A program made the translations under genes and the position numbers. From contig JACQFQ010000020.1 of the NCBI GenBank assembly GCA_016199985.1, positions 210,978 through 274,977 of the forward strand: a stretch of DNA of 64,000 nt, written 5' to 3'. The notes below the pieces were generated by a model. That model was not told the DNA's origin, ran no database searches, and saw nothing but the letters and a program-made list of their open reading frames with translations. This document shows positions 8,217 to 17,497 of the stretch, piece by piece (position 1 is the first letter of the stretch; each line of letters begins with the position of its first letter). The DNA is from Verrucomicrobiota bacterium. GTDB taxonomy: Bacteria; Verrucomicrobiota; Verrucomicrobiia; Limisphaerales; UBA11320.

Positions 8217-9757
8217 ACGCGCGTTTCAAGAAGGATTTTCATTTGGCGCGAACGCCGATTCTCGCGTCATGGATCGCGCAGGCCGCGTTGGTCCTTCTGG
8301 AGAGATCGAAGCCCTCGACGTCCGTGAGGGCAGGCACGTTCTCTGGAAGCGAGATGCTGATCCCTTTCATCCTGTGGATCACCGCGGCCTATCTGGGCGT
8401 CCTGTTCTTCTCGCACGAGTTCGATCATCAGACGCTTACCGCTCGCCTGCTCGAACCCCGCAGCCGGAGAAGCGTTTGGTGGGGAAAAGTGGCGACGGCT
8501 TTCGCCTGGCTGCTGGTTTTCCAGCTCGGCACGCTGGGGATCTGTGGTTGGGCCAAGATTATCGACACGACGGAGTCCGTTTGGTTCATGACGTTCTTTC
8601 CCGTCACGGCCCTGCTCTCCGGACCGCTTTGCGCCCTCATCACTCGCAACACCGCCACAAGCGCCGCTCTCTGCGTTCTGGGACAAATGCTCTGCCTGCT
8701 CGCCACCGCTCTCTACTTCAGCTACTGGCACACCGGCTATGCGGGCGAGCCGGACTTCGACATGAGCGTCTTCACCGCCATCGGCGGCGGCTACGGCGTC
8801 CTCTGCCTGGGGGTCGGACGGTTTCGCTGGAGCCGTTGGGAGCTGAAATCCGATTCCTCCTTCGCTCTGCCGCGAAACCAAAGCGCGATGGGGGCGAGCC
8901 TGTTTCGCCGAGTATTCCCCACGCATGGCGCAAGCTCCCGGGCTCAGCTGTGGCGGCGGGAGCTTCTCCTTCAACCCCGGACGATCCTCATTGGCGTGGC
9001 GCTCTGTCTGCTGGCCGCGGTGGATCAATTCCTCATGCGACAATTGCCCATGGGAGAAGTCCCTGAAGCGCTCTTTCCGGCGCTCCTGCTTCTCCCGAGC
9101 GCGGTCGTTCCTCTGCTCGCCGGCGTCACCCTGGGAGTCGAACGCAACACGGGCACGGACTTTCTGTCCGCAACCCAGCCCATCACAGCGAATCAACTCT
9201 TCAGGACAAGGCTAGCCGTGGGCAGCGGCCTCTGTTTGCTCCTGGGCGTCCTTCTGCCGTTTGCGTTGAGCTCGCTGACACAGAGCTACGCGTCCCATTC
9301 GTGGAACGGCGACCTGATCCTGATGTCCGCCACGACTTGCCTTTTCTTTTGTCTCGCTTGGTTTGGGTCTGTTGTCGGATCGGATCCGCGGCGCGCGATG
9401 CTCCTCGCCGCGGCGCTTCCCGCGCTGGTGATCGGCGCGCTGGCGCAAGTTCACGGATGGGTCACGCCGTGGATCGCCTCCCACCTCGGCCCTCGGAGAA
9501 TGAATATCGGGTTCCTCTCCTCCTCCGGCTGGTTGTTTGGGCGCACGCCCTTCTCCTCGCGGGAAAGCCTCATCCAGGCGGCGGCGCTGGCCTTCGGACT
9601 GCTCGTTTTTTGCGCGTTGTGCCTCCACTGGATCCAGAGGCACGGACGCTTCCATCACCTGCCAAAGGCCCAGGTCGCAAGATCATTTGGAAAGTGGCTG
9701 GGAATCCTGCTCGCGATGAACGCGGCTGTGGGCGTGTGGTCCATGCTGAAGGGCTAG
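8213..9757 (+). CDS. ABC-2 type transporter membrane protein
   Basis: A 514-residue integral membrane protein, probably the permease partner of the preceding ATPase. Hydrophobic segments cluster in an N-terminal half (about residues 40-200) and a C-terminal half (about 260-500), separated by a polar stretch around residues 210-255. This two-halves arrangement suggests about twelve transmembrane helices. The start is the ATG at 8213 that overlaps the ATPase stop. The family is recognised by context and hydropathy, not by a sharp motif, so its function beyond ABC-2-like permease is uncertain. Confidence 0.78.
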   Translation: MNARFKKDFHLARTPILASWIAQAALVLLERSKPSTSVRAGTFSGSEMLIPFILWITAAYLGVLFFSHEFDHQTLTARLLEPRSRRSVWWGKVATAFAWLLVFQLGTLGICGWAKIIDTTESVWFMTFFPVTALLSGPLCALITRNTATSAALCVLGQMLCLLATALYFSYWHTGYAGEPDFDMSVFTAIGGGYGVLCLGVGRFRWSRWELKSDSSFALPRNQSAMGASLFRRVFPTHGASSRAQLWRRELLLQPRTILIGVALCLLAAVDQFLMRQLPMGEVPEALFPALLLLPSAVVPLLAGVTLGVERNTGTDFLSATQPITANQLFRTRLAVGSGLCLLLGVLLPFALSSLTQSYASHSWNGDLILMSATTCLFFCLAWFGSVVGSDPRRAMLLAAALPALVIGALAQVHGWVTPWIASHLGPRRMNIGFLSSSGWLFGRTPFSSRESLIQAAALAFGLLVFCALCLHWIQRHGRFHHLPKAQVARSFGKWLGILLAMNAAVGVWSMLKG

Positions 9758-9844
9758 ATCGCGTTTGCCGCGCGCTCGATGAGATTCATTTTGCGCCCCT
9801 GTTTTGAATTGAGCGGACACGCGAAGCGCCTCTAGTGTTCGCGG

Positions 9845-10732
9845 ATGCACCGCCTGATCATCTCCCTCTGCCTTTCAACCGCGCTCCTCGCCCTGCCAGC
9901 CTCAGCGCAATCCGATCCGCCCGCGGTGAAGCTCTGGCCCGAGGGAGCGCCTGGCGCGCTGGGGACCACGGACAACGACATCCCCACGCTCACGCCCTTT
10001 CTGCCCAACAAGACCGGATCCCCGCTGGCCGCGGTTGTGGTCTGTCCCGGCGGTGGCTATGGCGGATTGGCCCCCCATGAAGGCAAGGACTACGCGCTCT
10101 GGCTCAACGCGCGCGGGATGGCCGCTTATGTTCTGAAGTACCGCCTCGGATCCCACGGATACCGCCATCCCCGCATGTTGGAGGACGCCGCGCGCGCCGT
10201 GCGGATGACGAGGGCCAACGCCTCCGCGTGGGGCGTGGATCCTTCACGCATCGGGATCATGGGGTCCTCCGCCGGCGGACATCTGACCTCCACCCTCCTC
10301 ACTCACTTCGACGCGGGGAATCCCGCCGCGGCGGATCCGATTGACCAGAAGAGCAGCCGGCCCGACTTCGGCATCCTGTGCTATGCGGTGATCAGCATGG
10401 GACCGCTCACGCACCAGGGTTCCAAGAACAATCTCCTTGGAAATGATCCCTCCCCCGACCTTGTGAAGCTTCTATCGAACGAGCTCCAAGTCACGCCGCA
10501 GACGCCGCCCACGTTTCTCTGGCACACCGTTGAGGACAAGGCTGTGAAGGTGGAGAACGCTCTGGAGTTCGCCGCCGCACTGCGGCGAAACGGAGTCCCA
10601 TTTGATCTGCACATCTACCAGAACGGCAGGCACGGCATAGGACTCAACGACAAGCCGCCGTTCGCCCAAGCGCATCCCTGGTCCAAGGACCTCGAGTTCT
10701 GGCTCCGGGAGAGGAAGATCATCGCCAACTAG
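9845..10732 (+). CDS. Exported alpha/beta hydrolase, esterase/acetylxylan-esterase-like
   Basis: A 295-residue secreted or periplasmic hydrolase. Residues 1-21 are a signal peptide ending in ASA. The oxyanion region appears as CPGGGYGGLAPHEG, and the nucleophile Ser lies in GSSAGGH. An Asp in the VEDKAVKVENA region and the His in GRHGIG complete a plausible catalytic triad. Such BD-FAE-type esterases deacylate plant polysaccharide or other esters. The gene stands alone, convergent with the DUF1501 gene. The natural substrate is inferred only from family resemblance. Confidence 0.85.
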   Translation: MHRLIISLCLSTALLALPASAQSDPPAVKLWPEGAPGALGTTDNDIPTLTPFLPNKTGSPLAAVVVCPGGGYGGLAPHEGKDYALWLNARGMAAYVLKYRLGSHGYRHPRMLEDAARAVRMTRANASAWGVDPSRIGIMGSSAGGHLTSTLLTHFDAGNPAAADPIDQKSSRPDFGILCYAVISMGPLTHQGSKNNLLGNDPSPDLVKLLSNELQVTPQTPPTFLWHTVEDKAVKVENALEFAAALRRNGVPFDLHIYQNGRHGIGLNDKPPFAQAHPWSKDLEFWLRERKIIAN

Positions 10733-10797
10733 TCATCGGAATGCTTTCGGGCGTCCTCGCGGTGTCCGAAGCGCTCTCAACCCCGGGCCAGTGTGAG

Positions 10798-12297
10798 CTA
10801 GGCGAAAAGATCGGTGATCGGCTTGCCCAAGCCGTCCCGCGTGACGTAGAAGGGCCGCTTCTCGGTCTCGTACGCAAGGCGGGGCGAGATGCCCATCGCG
10901 CGATAAAGGGTGGCGTGGAGGTCCTCGATCACGACCCGCTTTTCCAGGTGCTTGCACGGCCTCTCCTCCGCGGTCGTGCCGTGAAGATATCCGCGCTTCA
11001 TGCCGCCGCCGAAAAGCAGCACGCATCCGGCGTCCGTGAAATGCCGATGCATCCCGTAATGCTTCAGCTCCTCCATTTTGTCCGGCACATCCACCTGATT
11101 CTTGATGAGCTTCCCAGGCCTGCCCTCGAGCATCGCGTCGCGGCTGAACTCGCTGGCGAGAACGACGAGCGTTCGATTCAACAAGCCGCGCTCCTCCAGG
11201 TCTCGAATCAGCTGAGCCACCGGCGCGTCGATCTGCTCCTTCATCGCCTTCGCTTTCGTGTGACCGTTCTCATGAGTGTCCCAGTTGAGGAAGGGAATGT
11301 ACTCCGTGGTGACCTCGATGTAGCGGGCGCCCGCCTCGGCCAGGCGCCTTGCCAGCAAACAGCCGAGGCCAAACCGTCCCACGTTCTGTTGCTCGTAGGT
11401 CCCGAACCGCTCGCGCGCCGCGAGGAAGCGCTTCCCCGGCTCGTAGCTGGGAGCGTACTTGCGAATGTTCTCCAGCGGCTCCAGCGAGATGTCGAAGGCT
11501 TTCGCCGCGGGCGAGCTCAGCAGCCGATGAGCGTTGTCGAGCGATCGAAGAAGGGAGTCCCGCTGATATCCGGCGCCGTTTTGGTAAACCGGATTGGCGT
11601 CGAGCAGCCTCCTGAAAAAGCGGTCGCGGTTGGCGAATCGATCCGGGCTCATGCCGCCGGGCGGACGCACCGAATCCGCGGCTTGATCGGGAAACGGGAT
11701 GTTGAAAGGCCCGTGCTCGCTGCCGAGGAAGCCGGCGGTGGTGAAAGCCTTCAGCTCCTCGGACTCGCCGACGTCGAATCGTTGTCCGATGTTGATGAAG
11801 GCTGGAACGGCGGGGTCGCGCGGTCCGAGGGTTCGGGCGATCACGGCTCCGATATGCGGAGCGGCCACGGACTGGGGCGGAGCGTAGCCAGTGTGCCAAT
11901 GAAACTGGTGACGCGAATGCAGAATGAACCCAAGATCGCCCGCGGTGTACGTCCGGATCAAGGAGCCGCGATCCATTACCGACGCGATGTTCTCAAGCCC
12001 TTTGGAGAACTTGATGGTGTCGACCGCGGTGTCGATCTTCGGAAATGTGCTGAGCACCTTGTCCGGCGACAGGCCCTTCTCGAACGGAGTGTAGCGCTTC
12101 GGATCGAAGGTTTCGGTGTGAGCCATCCCCCCGCCCATCCACAAGACGATGATCGTGTCGGCGGTCGGCGCAATCGGCCTCTCCGCCTCCGACTCGGCGA
12201 GCAAAGCGCGGGGATAGCCGGCGGCCAGCGCCGACAGAGTGGCCGCGCTCGCGGTTTTCAGGAAATCCCGCCGCGGCATCAACGGTTGAGTCTTCAT
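10798..12297 (-). CDS. DUF1501 domain protein with Tat-type signal
   Basis: A 499-residue exported protein of the DUF1501 family, which belongs to the alkaline-phosphatase/sulfatase-like superfamily and is abundant in Planctomycetes and Verrucomicrobia. The N-terminus has RRDFLK, a twin-arginine signal. Family features include the VLWMGGGMAHTETFDPK start, the HTGYAPP region and the WDTHENG segment. It follows the PSD1 cytochrome gene with a 19-base gap, and this gene pair recurs throughout the PVC superphylum, implying that the two proteins act together in the periplasm. The biochemical function of the family is not established. Confidence 0.9.
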   Translation of the reverse strand: MKTQPLMPRRDFLKTASAATLSALAAGYPRALLAESEAERPIAPTADTIIVLWMGGGMAHTETFDPKRYTPFEKGLSPDKVLSTFPKIDTAVDTIKFSKGLENIASVMDRGSLIRTYTAGDLGFILHSRHQFHWHTGYAPPQSVAAPHIGAVIARTLGPRDPAVPAFINIGQRFDVGESEELKAFTTAGFLGSEHGPFNIPFPDQAADSVRPPGGMSPDRFANRDRFFRRLLDANPVYQNGAGYQRDSLLRSLDNAHRLLSSPAAKAFDISLEPLENIRKYAPSYEPGKRFLAARERFGTYEQQNVGRFGLGCLLARRLAEAGARYIEVTTEYIPFLNWDTHENGHTKAKAMKEQIDAPVAQLIRDLEERGLLNRTLVVLASEFSRDAMLEGRPGKLIKNQVDVPDKMEELKHYGMHRHFTDAGCVLLFGGGMKRGYLHGTTAEERPCKHLEKRVVIEDLHATLYRAMGISPRLAYETEKRPFYVTRDGLGKPITDLFA

Positions 12298-12316
12298 AAT
12301 CGTGCGTTTGGTTCGG

Positions 12317-14824
12317 TCAGTAGATCAGTTGAAATTCAGGCTGCATGGCGATCGCCCAGAGGAAGTCCTCCACGCGCGGCTCATCCATCACGGTCCCCAG
12401 CATCTCCTTCGCGACGCCCAGCTCCGCGTCGTTCGGCGTCCGGCTGAACGCCTTGACGTAAAGATCCCGCGCCAGCGCCTCCGGGTTCGCCGGCTTCGAG
12501 GCGATCCACTTCTGGGCGCCCTCCTTGAGCAATCGCGCGAGCGTCTCTCCATTCGCCAATTCGAGCGCCTGCAACGTGGTGATCGTGGAGGCGCGAACCG
12601 TGACCACCTGCTCCCGCGGCGGCCGCCCCAGCGCGGAGGTGAGCGTGTCGGAGGCCACGAGGCTTTCCCGGATCTGCCCGTGCATCGCCGCGAGACTCAG
12701 CGCCCGCGTTGCGAGAACCTTCCCTGGCCACGGGCTCTCGTTCCAGGGCGCCACTTCGGCAGCCGGGACCCATCGCGACGCGCCGAAGTCCGGCTGCTTC
12801 CAATCCGCGGGATTGTTTGTCACGCACTGCCAGCTCGCGTCGGTGAAGATCTCCATCGAACCCTCCCCGGATTCAAGCCGCGCGAACACGAACAGGCCGG
12901 CGCGATTCTTCGGCGCGTCCGCGGCCTTCGCGGACTCCTTGTCCTTGGATTTGTCCTTCTCCTTCGGGGCCGCGTTGGACGCCTGGACCGCGAATAGGTT
13001 CTGTCCCTTTTTCAAGTGCGGGCGCAGATCCCCGAAGGACGCCCGTTCGAGATCCTTTCCCGTGATAAGCTGGGCGCCGTTGATGAAGAGCGTGTAGGCG
13101 TCGTCGGCCAGCGCGACAACGGTCGCGCGATCCGGAATCGATTCGAGAGTGAAGGTCTTCCGGAAAAACGCCTCGCCTGGCGGCGCGGACTCCTGGGCGC
13201 CTGGCGTCGACCAGATCCAACGCGCGCCCGATGGGATGGACGCATATTTCTCGACGACCGGGTCGCCGCCGGTCGCGAGATCGAAATCCGCCGCCGCGTC
13301 GGAGTGCCACACCCCGGTGAGCGCGCCCAGGGCGTCTCTGAACTGCTCGGCGCTCAGGCTGCGAATCCCCGGACCGCGAAACACAAAGTCCGCCGCCCGG
13401 CGCTCGCCCAGATCGACCGCCGGCCGCTGATACGCGCGCGATGTCACGATCCACCGGAGCGTGCGCTTGAGATCATAGCCATGCGACGCCAGGTCCTCCG
13501 CGAGCCAGTCCAGCAGCTCGGGATACCAGGCGTCCTGATCCATGTCGTCCACGGGCTCGACCAGGGCCCTTCCCATGAGCCGTCCCCACAAACGGTTCAC
13601 CACGGTCCGGGTCAGCCGGCCGTTCCCGCGGCTGGTCAGGATCTCGGCGAGGCGCTCGGTTCGATTCGTCCTGGGCGCGTCGCTCGGCAAGACGCCCAGC
13701 TGAGGATACAAGAACCGCGCGACCGCCTTCTTGCCCGTCGGCTTGTCGCACTCCACGAGCTCCAGCGGTTCGTCCGCGTACACGGAGGCCAGGCCATAGG
13801 AATCCGCGAGGCTCCAGTCATTGATGAAGCTGTCGTGGCAGGAGGCGCACTTCAGGTTCACGCCCATGAACACCTGGGAGATGTTCTGCGCGGCCTGCAT
13901 CGGAGGCGTAACGCTTGCGTTCACGACCCCGCGCCAGACGATGCCCTTCGTGTATCCCTCCGTCGCGGGGCTCGGATGAATCAGCTCCCGCACGAATTGG
14001 TCGTAGGGCATGTTGGTGACCAGCGCCGAGTGGAGCCATGTGGAGATCTGCTTCCGGCCGCTGTCGATGTAGCCAGTGCCCTTGTAATCATTCCGAAGCA
14101 GATCGTTCCAGAACGAGAACCAGTGGGCGGCGTAGCCCTGTTGATCCTTGAGGAGCTGGTCCACCAGGCGCGTTCGCTTGTCCGGCGCGGCGTCCTTCAG
14201 GAACTCGTCCATCCGCGCGCGCGGCATCGGCACACCCAGCAGATCGAACGACACCCGCCGCGCGAAGACTCGATCCCCGGCGCCTTCCACCCTGGCGATC
14301 GAATGCGCGGCGTCATAGGCGTCGATGAAACGGTCGACCGGATGCTCCGAGGTCCTGATCGGAGGCAGTTCGGCCGCGCGCGGCGAGAGGTTGCGCGCCG
14401 GCTGCTTCGCGAAGGAGATCCCATCGTCCCAAGGCAGTCCTTGATCAATCCACGCCCGCAGCAGGCCCACCTGCGCCGGCGTGAGCTTCGAGCCCTTTCG
14501 AGGCATGGCATTGGCGGGATCGATGCCGGACACCAACTCGATGAGCAGGCTGTCGACGCTCTGGCCCGTCGTGACAGCGGCGCCTGAATCGCCTCCCTTC
14601 AGCAACAACTCGCGCGTTTCGATGCTGAATCCGCCCTTGGCCTTGCCGCGTCCGTGGCACTTGACGCAGGCGGACTCGAGGATGGGGCGTATGTCCTCCT
14701 GGAAGCGCACCGTCTTCGCCGCGGGAGGAGGCAAGGATGCCGCCTGCTCGGGCTTTAGCTTCGCGGTCGCGAGCAGGGGCAGCAGCGCCGCCCCCAGAAA
14801 CAACCGCAGCGCCCAGGCGGGCAT
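12317..14824 (-). CDS. PSD1 and planctomycete cytochrome c domain protein (DUF1549/DUF1553)
   Basis: An 835-residue exported protein. After a signal peptide (residues 1-21), a PSCyt1 domain carries a heme-binding CxxCH at residues 53-57. The DUF1549 domain follows and has a second CxxCH at about 326-330. The C-terminal DUF1553 region is interrupted by an inserted beta-rich module (RWIWSTPG... FFRKTF..., then a stretch rich in Lys and Asp) that resembles carbohydrate-active enzyme N-terminal jelly rolls. The ATG at 14824 is preferred because it begins right at the signal peptide; an upstream in-frame start at 14878 would add 18 polar residues. It is the first gene of a pair with DUF1501. Electron transfer or polysaccharide breakdown is likely but unproven. 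Confidence 0.88.
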   Translation of the reverse strand: MPAWALRLFLGAALLPLLATAKLKPEQAASLPPPAAKTVRFQEDIRPILESACVKCHGRGKAKGGFSIETRELLLKGGDSGAAVTTGQSVDSLLIELVSGIDPANAMPRKGSKLTPAQVGLLRAWIDQGLPWDDGISFAKQPARNLSPRAAELPPIRTSEHPVDRFIDAYDAAHSIARVEGAGDRVFARRVSFDLLGVPMPRARMDEFLKDAAPDKRTRLVDQLLKDQQGYAAHWFSFWNDLLRNDYKGTGYIDSGRKQISTWLHSALVTNMPYDQFVRELIHPSPATEGYTKGIVWRGVVNASVTPPMQAAQNISQVFMGVNLKCASCHDSFINDWSLADSYGLASVYADEPLELVECDKPTGKKAVARFLYPQLGVLPSDAPRTNRTERLAEILTSRGNGRLTRTVVNRLWGRLMGRALVEPVDDMDQDAWYPELLDWLAEDLASHGYDLKRTLRWIVTSRAYQRPAVDLGERRAADFVFRGPGIRSLSAEQFRDALGALTGVWHSDAAADFDLATGGDPVVEKYASIPSGARWIWSTPGAQESAPPGEAFFRKTFTLESIPDRATVVALADDAYTLFINGAQLITGKDLERASFGDLRPHLKKGQNLFAVQASNAAPKEKDKSKDKESAKAADAPKNRAGLFVFARLESGEGSMEIFTDASWQCVTNNPADWKQPDFGASRWVPAAEVAPWNESPWPGKVLATRALSLAAMHGQIRESLVASDTLTSALGRPPREQVVTVRASTITTLQALELANGETLARLLKEGAQKWIASKPANPEALARDLYVKAFSRTPNDAELGVAKEMLGTVMDEPRVEDFLWAIAMQPEFQLIY

Positions 14825-14959
14825 TGTCGAGTGGGACGGGATCCGCGAGCGGACCCTCAGGTCAGGACGATGGCTCATAGAAATTCATCATCGACGTCCA
14901 CGCCGCCGCGCGCGCCCGCAGCCGACAGGCCGCGTTCCCGACCCGTGAAGCGGGATCGG

Positions 14960-17392
14960 TCAAACGCGCAGCGTCGCGCGGAGCCGGGACTGGAACTGCG
15001 CGACTACGCTCTCATGCGCGGCGTTGACCTCGGCATCCGTCAACGTCCGGTCCGCGGCGCGATAAGTCAACGCATAGGCGAGGCTCTTCTGTCCGTCAGG
15101 AACATTCTTGCCTCGAAAGACGTCAAAGAGCCGCACGTTCTCGAGATTTGAAGGCTTGGCCTCGCGAACGGCCGCGAGCACGGCGTCGTGCGTGATCGAC
15201 TCCTCGACCAGCATCGCCACATCGCGCCGGACGCTCGGGAAAGCCGCCAGAGGCTTGAATGAACGCGTCGGATTCCTGCGCGCCAGGCACAGATCGAGAT
15301 TCAGCTCCGCCACATACACCGCGTCGCGCAAATCATATTGCTTGGCGAGAATTGGCGACAGCTGTCCCATCGCCCCCAGGGTTTGCTTGCCCAGGAGCAC
15401 CGCCGCCCGCTCGATGTAAAATTCGCCGCCCGCCTCCTGACGCAAGTAGCCGACGCCTTTGAGGCCGAAGCGCTCCAGCCAGTCCTCCAGCGCGCCCTTC
15501 AAGTCGTGGATATCGCAGCGCGCCTCGCGGTCCTCGCCCGACCAGAACGCGGGGAATCGAGCGCCCGTCATGGCGAAGGCGATGTTCCGCTCCTCTCGAA
15601 CCTGGCCTTGAACGAGCGAGAAAACGCGCCCGACTTCGAACAGCGCAACATCCTGGTTCTGGCGGCTGAGGTTGTGCCGCAGCGAATCCAGCAGGCCTGG
15701 AAGCAGACTCGGACGCAGGACATTCATGTCCGCGCTCAGCGGGTACGCCAGCGGAACGAGCCGGTCGGCCGAAGCCACGCGCACGGCGGCCTTCTCGGAG
15801 ATGAGCGTCTGTCCCTGCGCCTCGACCAAGCCCAGGCCGACCGCGAGTTCGCGGGCCTCGGCCAATGAATCGTGGACGGCGTCGTAGGGATGCGAGCCCA
15901 CTTCGCCGCGCGGCGAGGCGGATGGAATCTTGTCGATGCCGAAGAGCCGTCCTACTTCCTCGATCAGATCGTGCTCCCGCTTCAAATCAACGCGGAAGGA
16001 AGGAGCGCGGAACGTCGCGCCCGTGGCTGTGGACTGAACGGCCTGAATCCCCAGGGCGTCGAGGAAGGCGCTCTGGGCGGCGGGAGGAATGTCGACGCCG
16101 AGCACCTCGCGGGTCTTCGAAAAGCGGAGGGCGATCTCGCGCGACGAGGGCGGCGCGGGATAAGCGTCGACCACGCCCGCCGCGGGACGTCCGCCCGCTG
16201 TTTGCACGATGAGCTGGGCCGCCCGGCGGCTGGCCCAATCGCAGATCTCAATGTCCGCGCCCCGTTCGAATCGGTACGAGGCGTCGGTTTTCAGCGCGAG
16301 CGCCTTGGATGTGGCGCGGATATTCTGCGGCTTGAAGTAGGCGCTCTCGAGCAGCACGTCGCGTGTTGTCGGCTGAATCTCGCTGTTCTCCCCGCCCATG
16401 ACTCCGGCCAGGGCAACGCCGCTGGAGGAATCGGCGATGAGGAGCATCTCGGATGTCAGCGCGCGCTTCTGCCCATCCAGCGTGGTGAAGGATTCCCCGG
16501 CCGCCGCGCGACGCACAACCACCCGGGCCTTGCCGGCGGCGTCTCGGCTCATGTGGCGCAAATCGAAAGCGTGAAGCGGCTGGCCGGTCTCTAACATCAC
16601 GTAGTTGGTGACATCCACCACGTTGTTGATGCTGCGCAGGCCGACTTTCTGGAGCGCCTGTCGCAGCCAATCCGGGCTGGGGCGAACCTCAATCCCAAGA
16701 ACGAGGCGAGCGGTGTAACGAGGGCAGAGCTCAGGATCGGCCAACTCGACGACGACAGTGTCCGCGACAGGATCCGCGGACTCTCCGGCGGGGAATGACG
16801 TGTCCGGAAGGCGAAGCGGGTTTCCGGTGAGCGCGCTGATCTCGCGGGCGATTCCGATGACGCTGTTCCAGTCGGGCCGATTGGGAGTGATCTCGAGATC
16901 ATAGACGACGTCGCTGCCAGAGCGTCCCAGGTGCTCGGCGAATGGCTGGCCGACCTTGGCGCCGGGGGGCAGAAGGAGCAGGCCTTCGGCGTCCTCGGCC
17001 AGGCCAAGCTCCTTCGCGGAGCACATCATGCCCTGCGATTCCGCGCCGCGGATCTTCCCCACCTTGATGACGAAGGGTGGTTCGCCCGGGGCGGTGGGCA
17101 TCGCGGCGCCAGGGAGCGCGAGGGCGACCTTGTCGCCGGCCTTAAAATTCTGCGCGCCACAAACGATCTGCCTTTCCCCCGCGCCATCGCGAACGCGGCA
17201 CAAGGAGAGACGATCGGCGTTGGGATGCGGATCCCGCGTCACCACCTCGCCCACGACGATGTTCTCAAACTCGCCGCCAAGCTTGTGGACGCCCTCCACC
17301 TCAAGACCGAGCATGGTGAGGCGCTCCGAGAGCTCTTCGGCGGACCAGTTGAAATCGACGTACTGCTTGAGCCAATTCAGGGTGACTTTCAT
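14960..17392 (-). CDS. pheT: Phenylalanine--tRNA ligase beta subunit
   Basis: The 810-residue beta subunit of the heterotetrameric phenylalanyl-tRNA synthetase. The N-terminal MKVTLNWLKQYV and EMAP-like tRNA-binding domain (PHPNADRLSLCRV), the B3/B4 editing domain, the B5 domain and the C-terminal anticodon-binding ferredoxin-fold domain (FPSVRRDVAML) are all visible in order. ATG 17392 was chosen over the upstream in-frame ATG at 17458 because it matches the universal N-terminus. The alpha-subunit gene pheS, usually adjacent, is not in this window: the upstream neighbour is a PVC heme protein and the downstream one is PSD1. Confidence 0.96.
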   Translation of the reverse strand: MKVTLNWLKQYVDFNWSAEELSERLTMLGLEVEGVHKLGGEFENIVVGEVVTRDPHPNADRLSLCRVRDGAGERQIVCGAQNFKAGDKVALALPGAAMPTAPGEPPFVIKVGKIRGAESQGMMCSAKELGLAEDAEGLLLLPPGAKVGQPFAEHLGRSGSDVVYDLEITPNRPDWNSVIGIAREISALTGNPLRLPDTSFPAGESADPVADTVVVELADPELCPRYTARLVLGIEVRPSPDWLRQALQKVGLRSINNVVDVTNYVMLETGQPLHAFDLRHMSRDAAGKARVVVRRAAAGESFTTLDGQKRALTSEMLLIADSSSGVALAGVMGGENSEIQPTTRDVLLESAYFKPQNIRATSKALALKTDASYRFERGADIEICDWASRRAAQLIVQTAGGRPAAGVVDAYPAPPSSREIALRFSKTREVLGVDIPPAAQSAFLDALGIQAVQSTATGATFRAPSFRVDLKREHDLIEEVGRLFGIDKIPSASPRGEVGSHPYDAVHDSLAEARELAVGLGLVEAQGQTLISEKAAVRVASADRLVPLAYPLSADMNVLRPSLLPGLLDSLRHNLSRQNQDVALFEVGRVFSLVQGQVREERNIAFAMTGARFPAFWSGEDREARCDIHDLKGALEDWLERFGLKGVGYLRQEAGGEFYIERAAVLLGKQTLGAMGQLSPILAKQYDLRDAVYVAELNLDLCLARRNPTRSFKPLAAFPSVRRDVAMLVEESITHDAVLAAVREAKPSNLENVRLFDVFRGKNVPDGQKSLAYALTYRAADRTLTDAEVNAAHESVVAQFQSRLRATLRV

Positions 17393-17497
17393 CGCGCAAT
17401 CCCCCGGGCCGCGGGGCCCGGGAAACCTGAATATCAACAAACCCGGGCGGCAAGGCAAGCGCGCGTCCGAACGAGGCGGGAGAGCCCGTCGCCGCCA

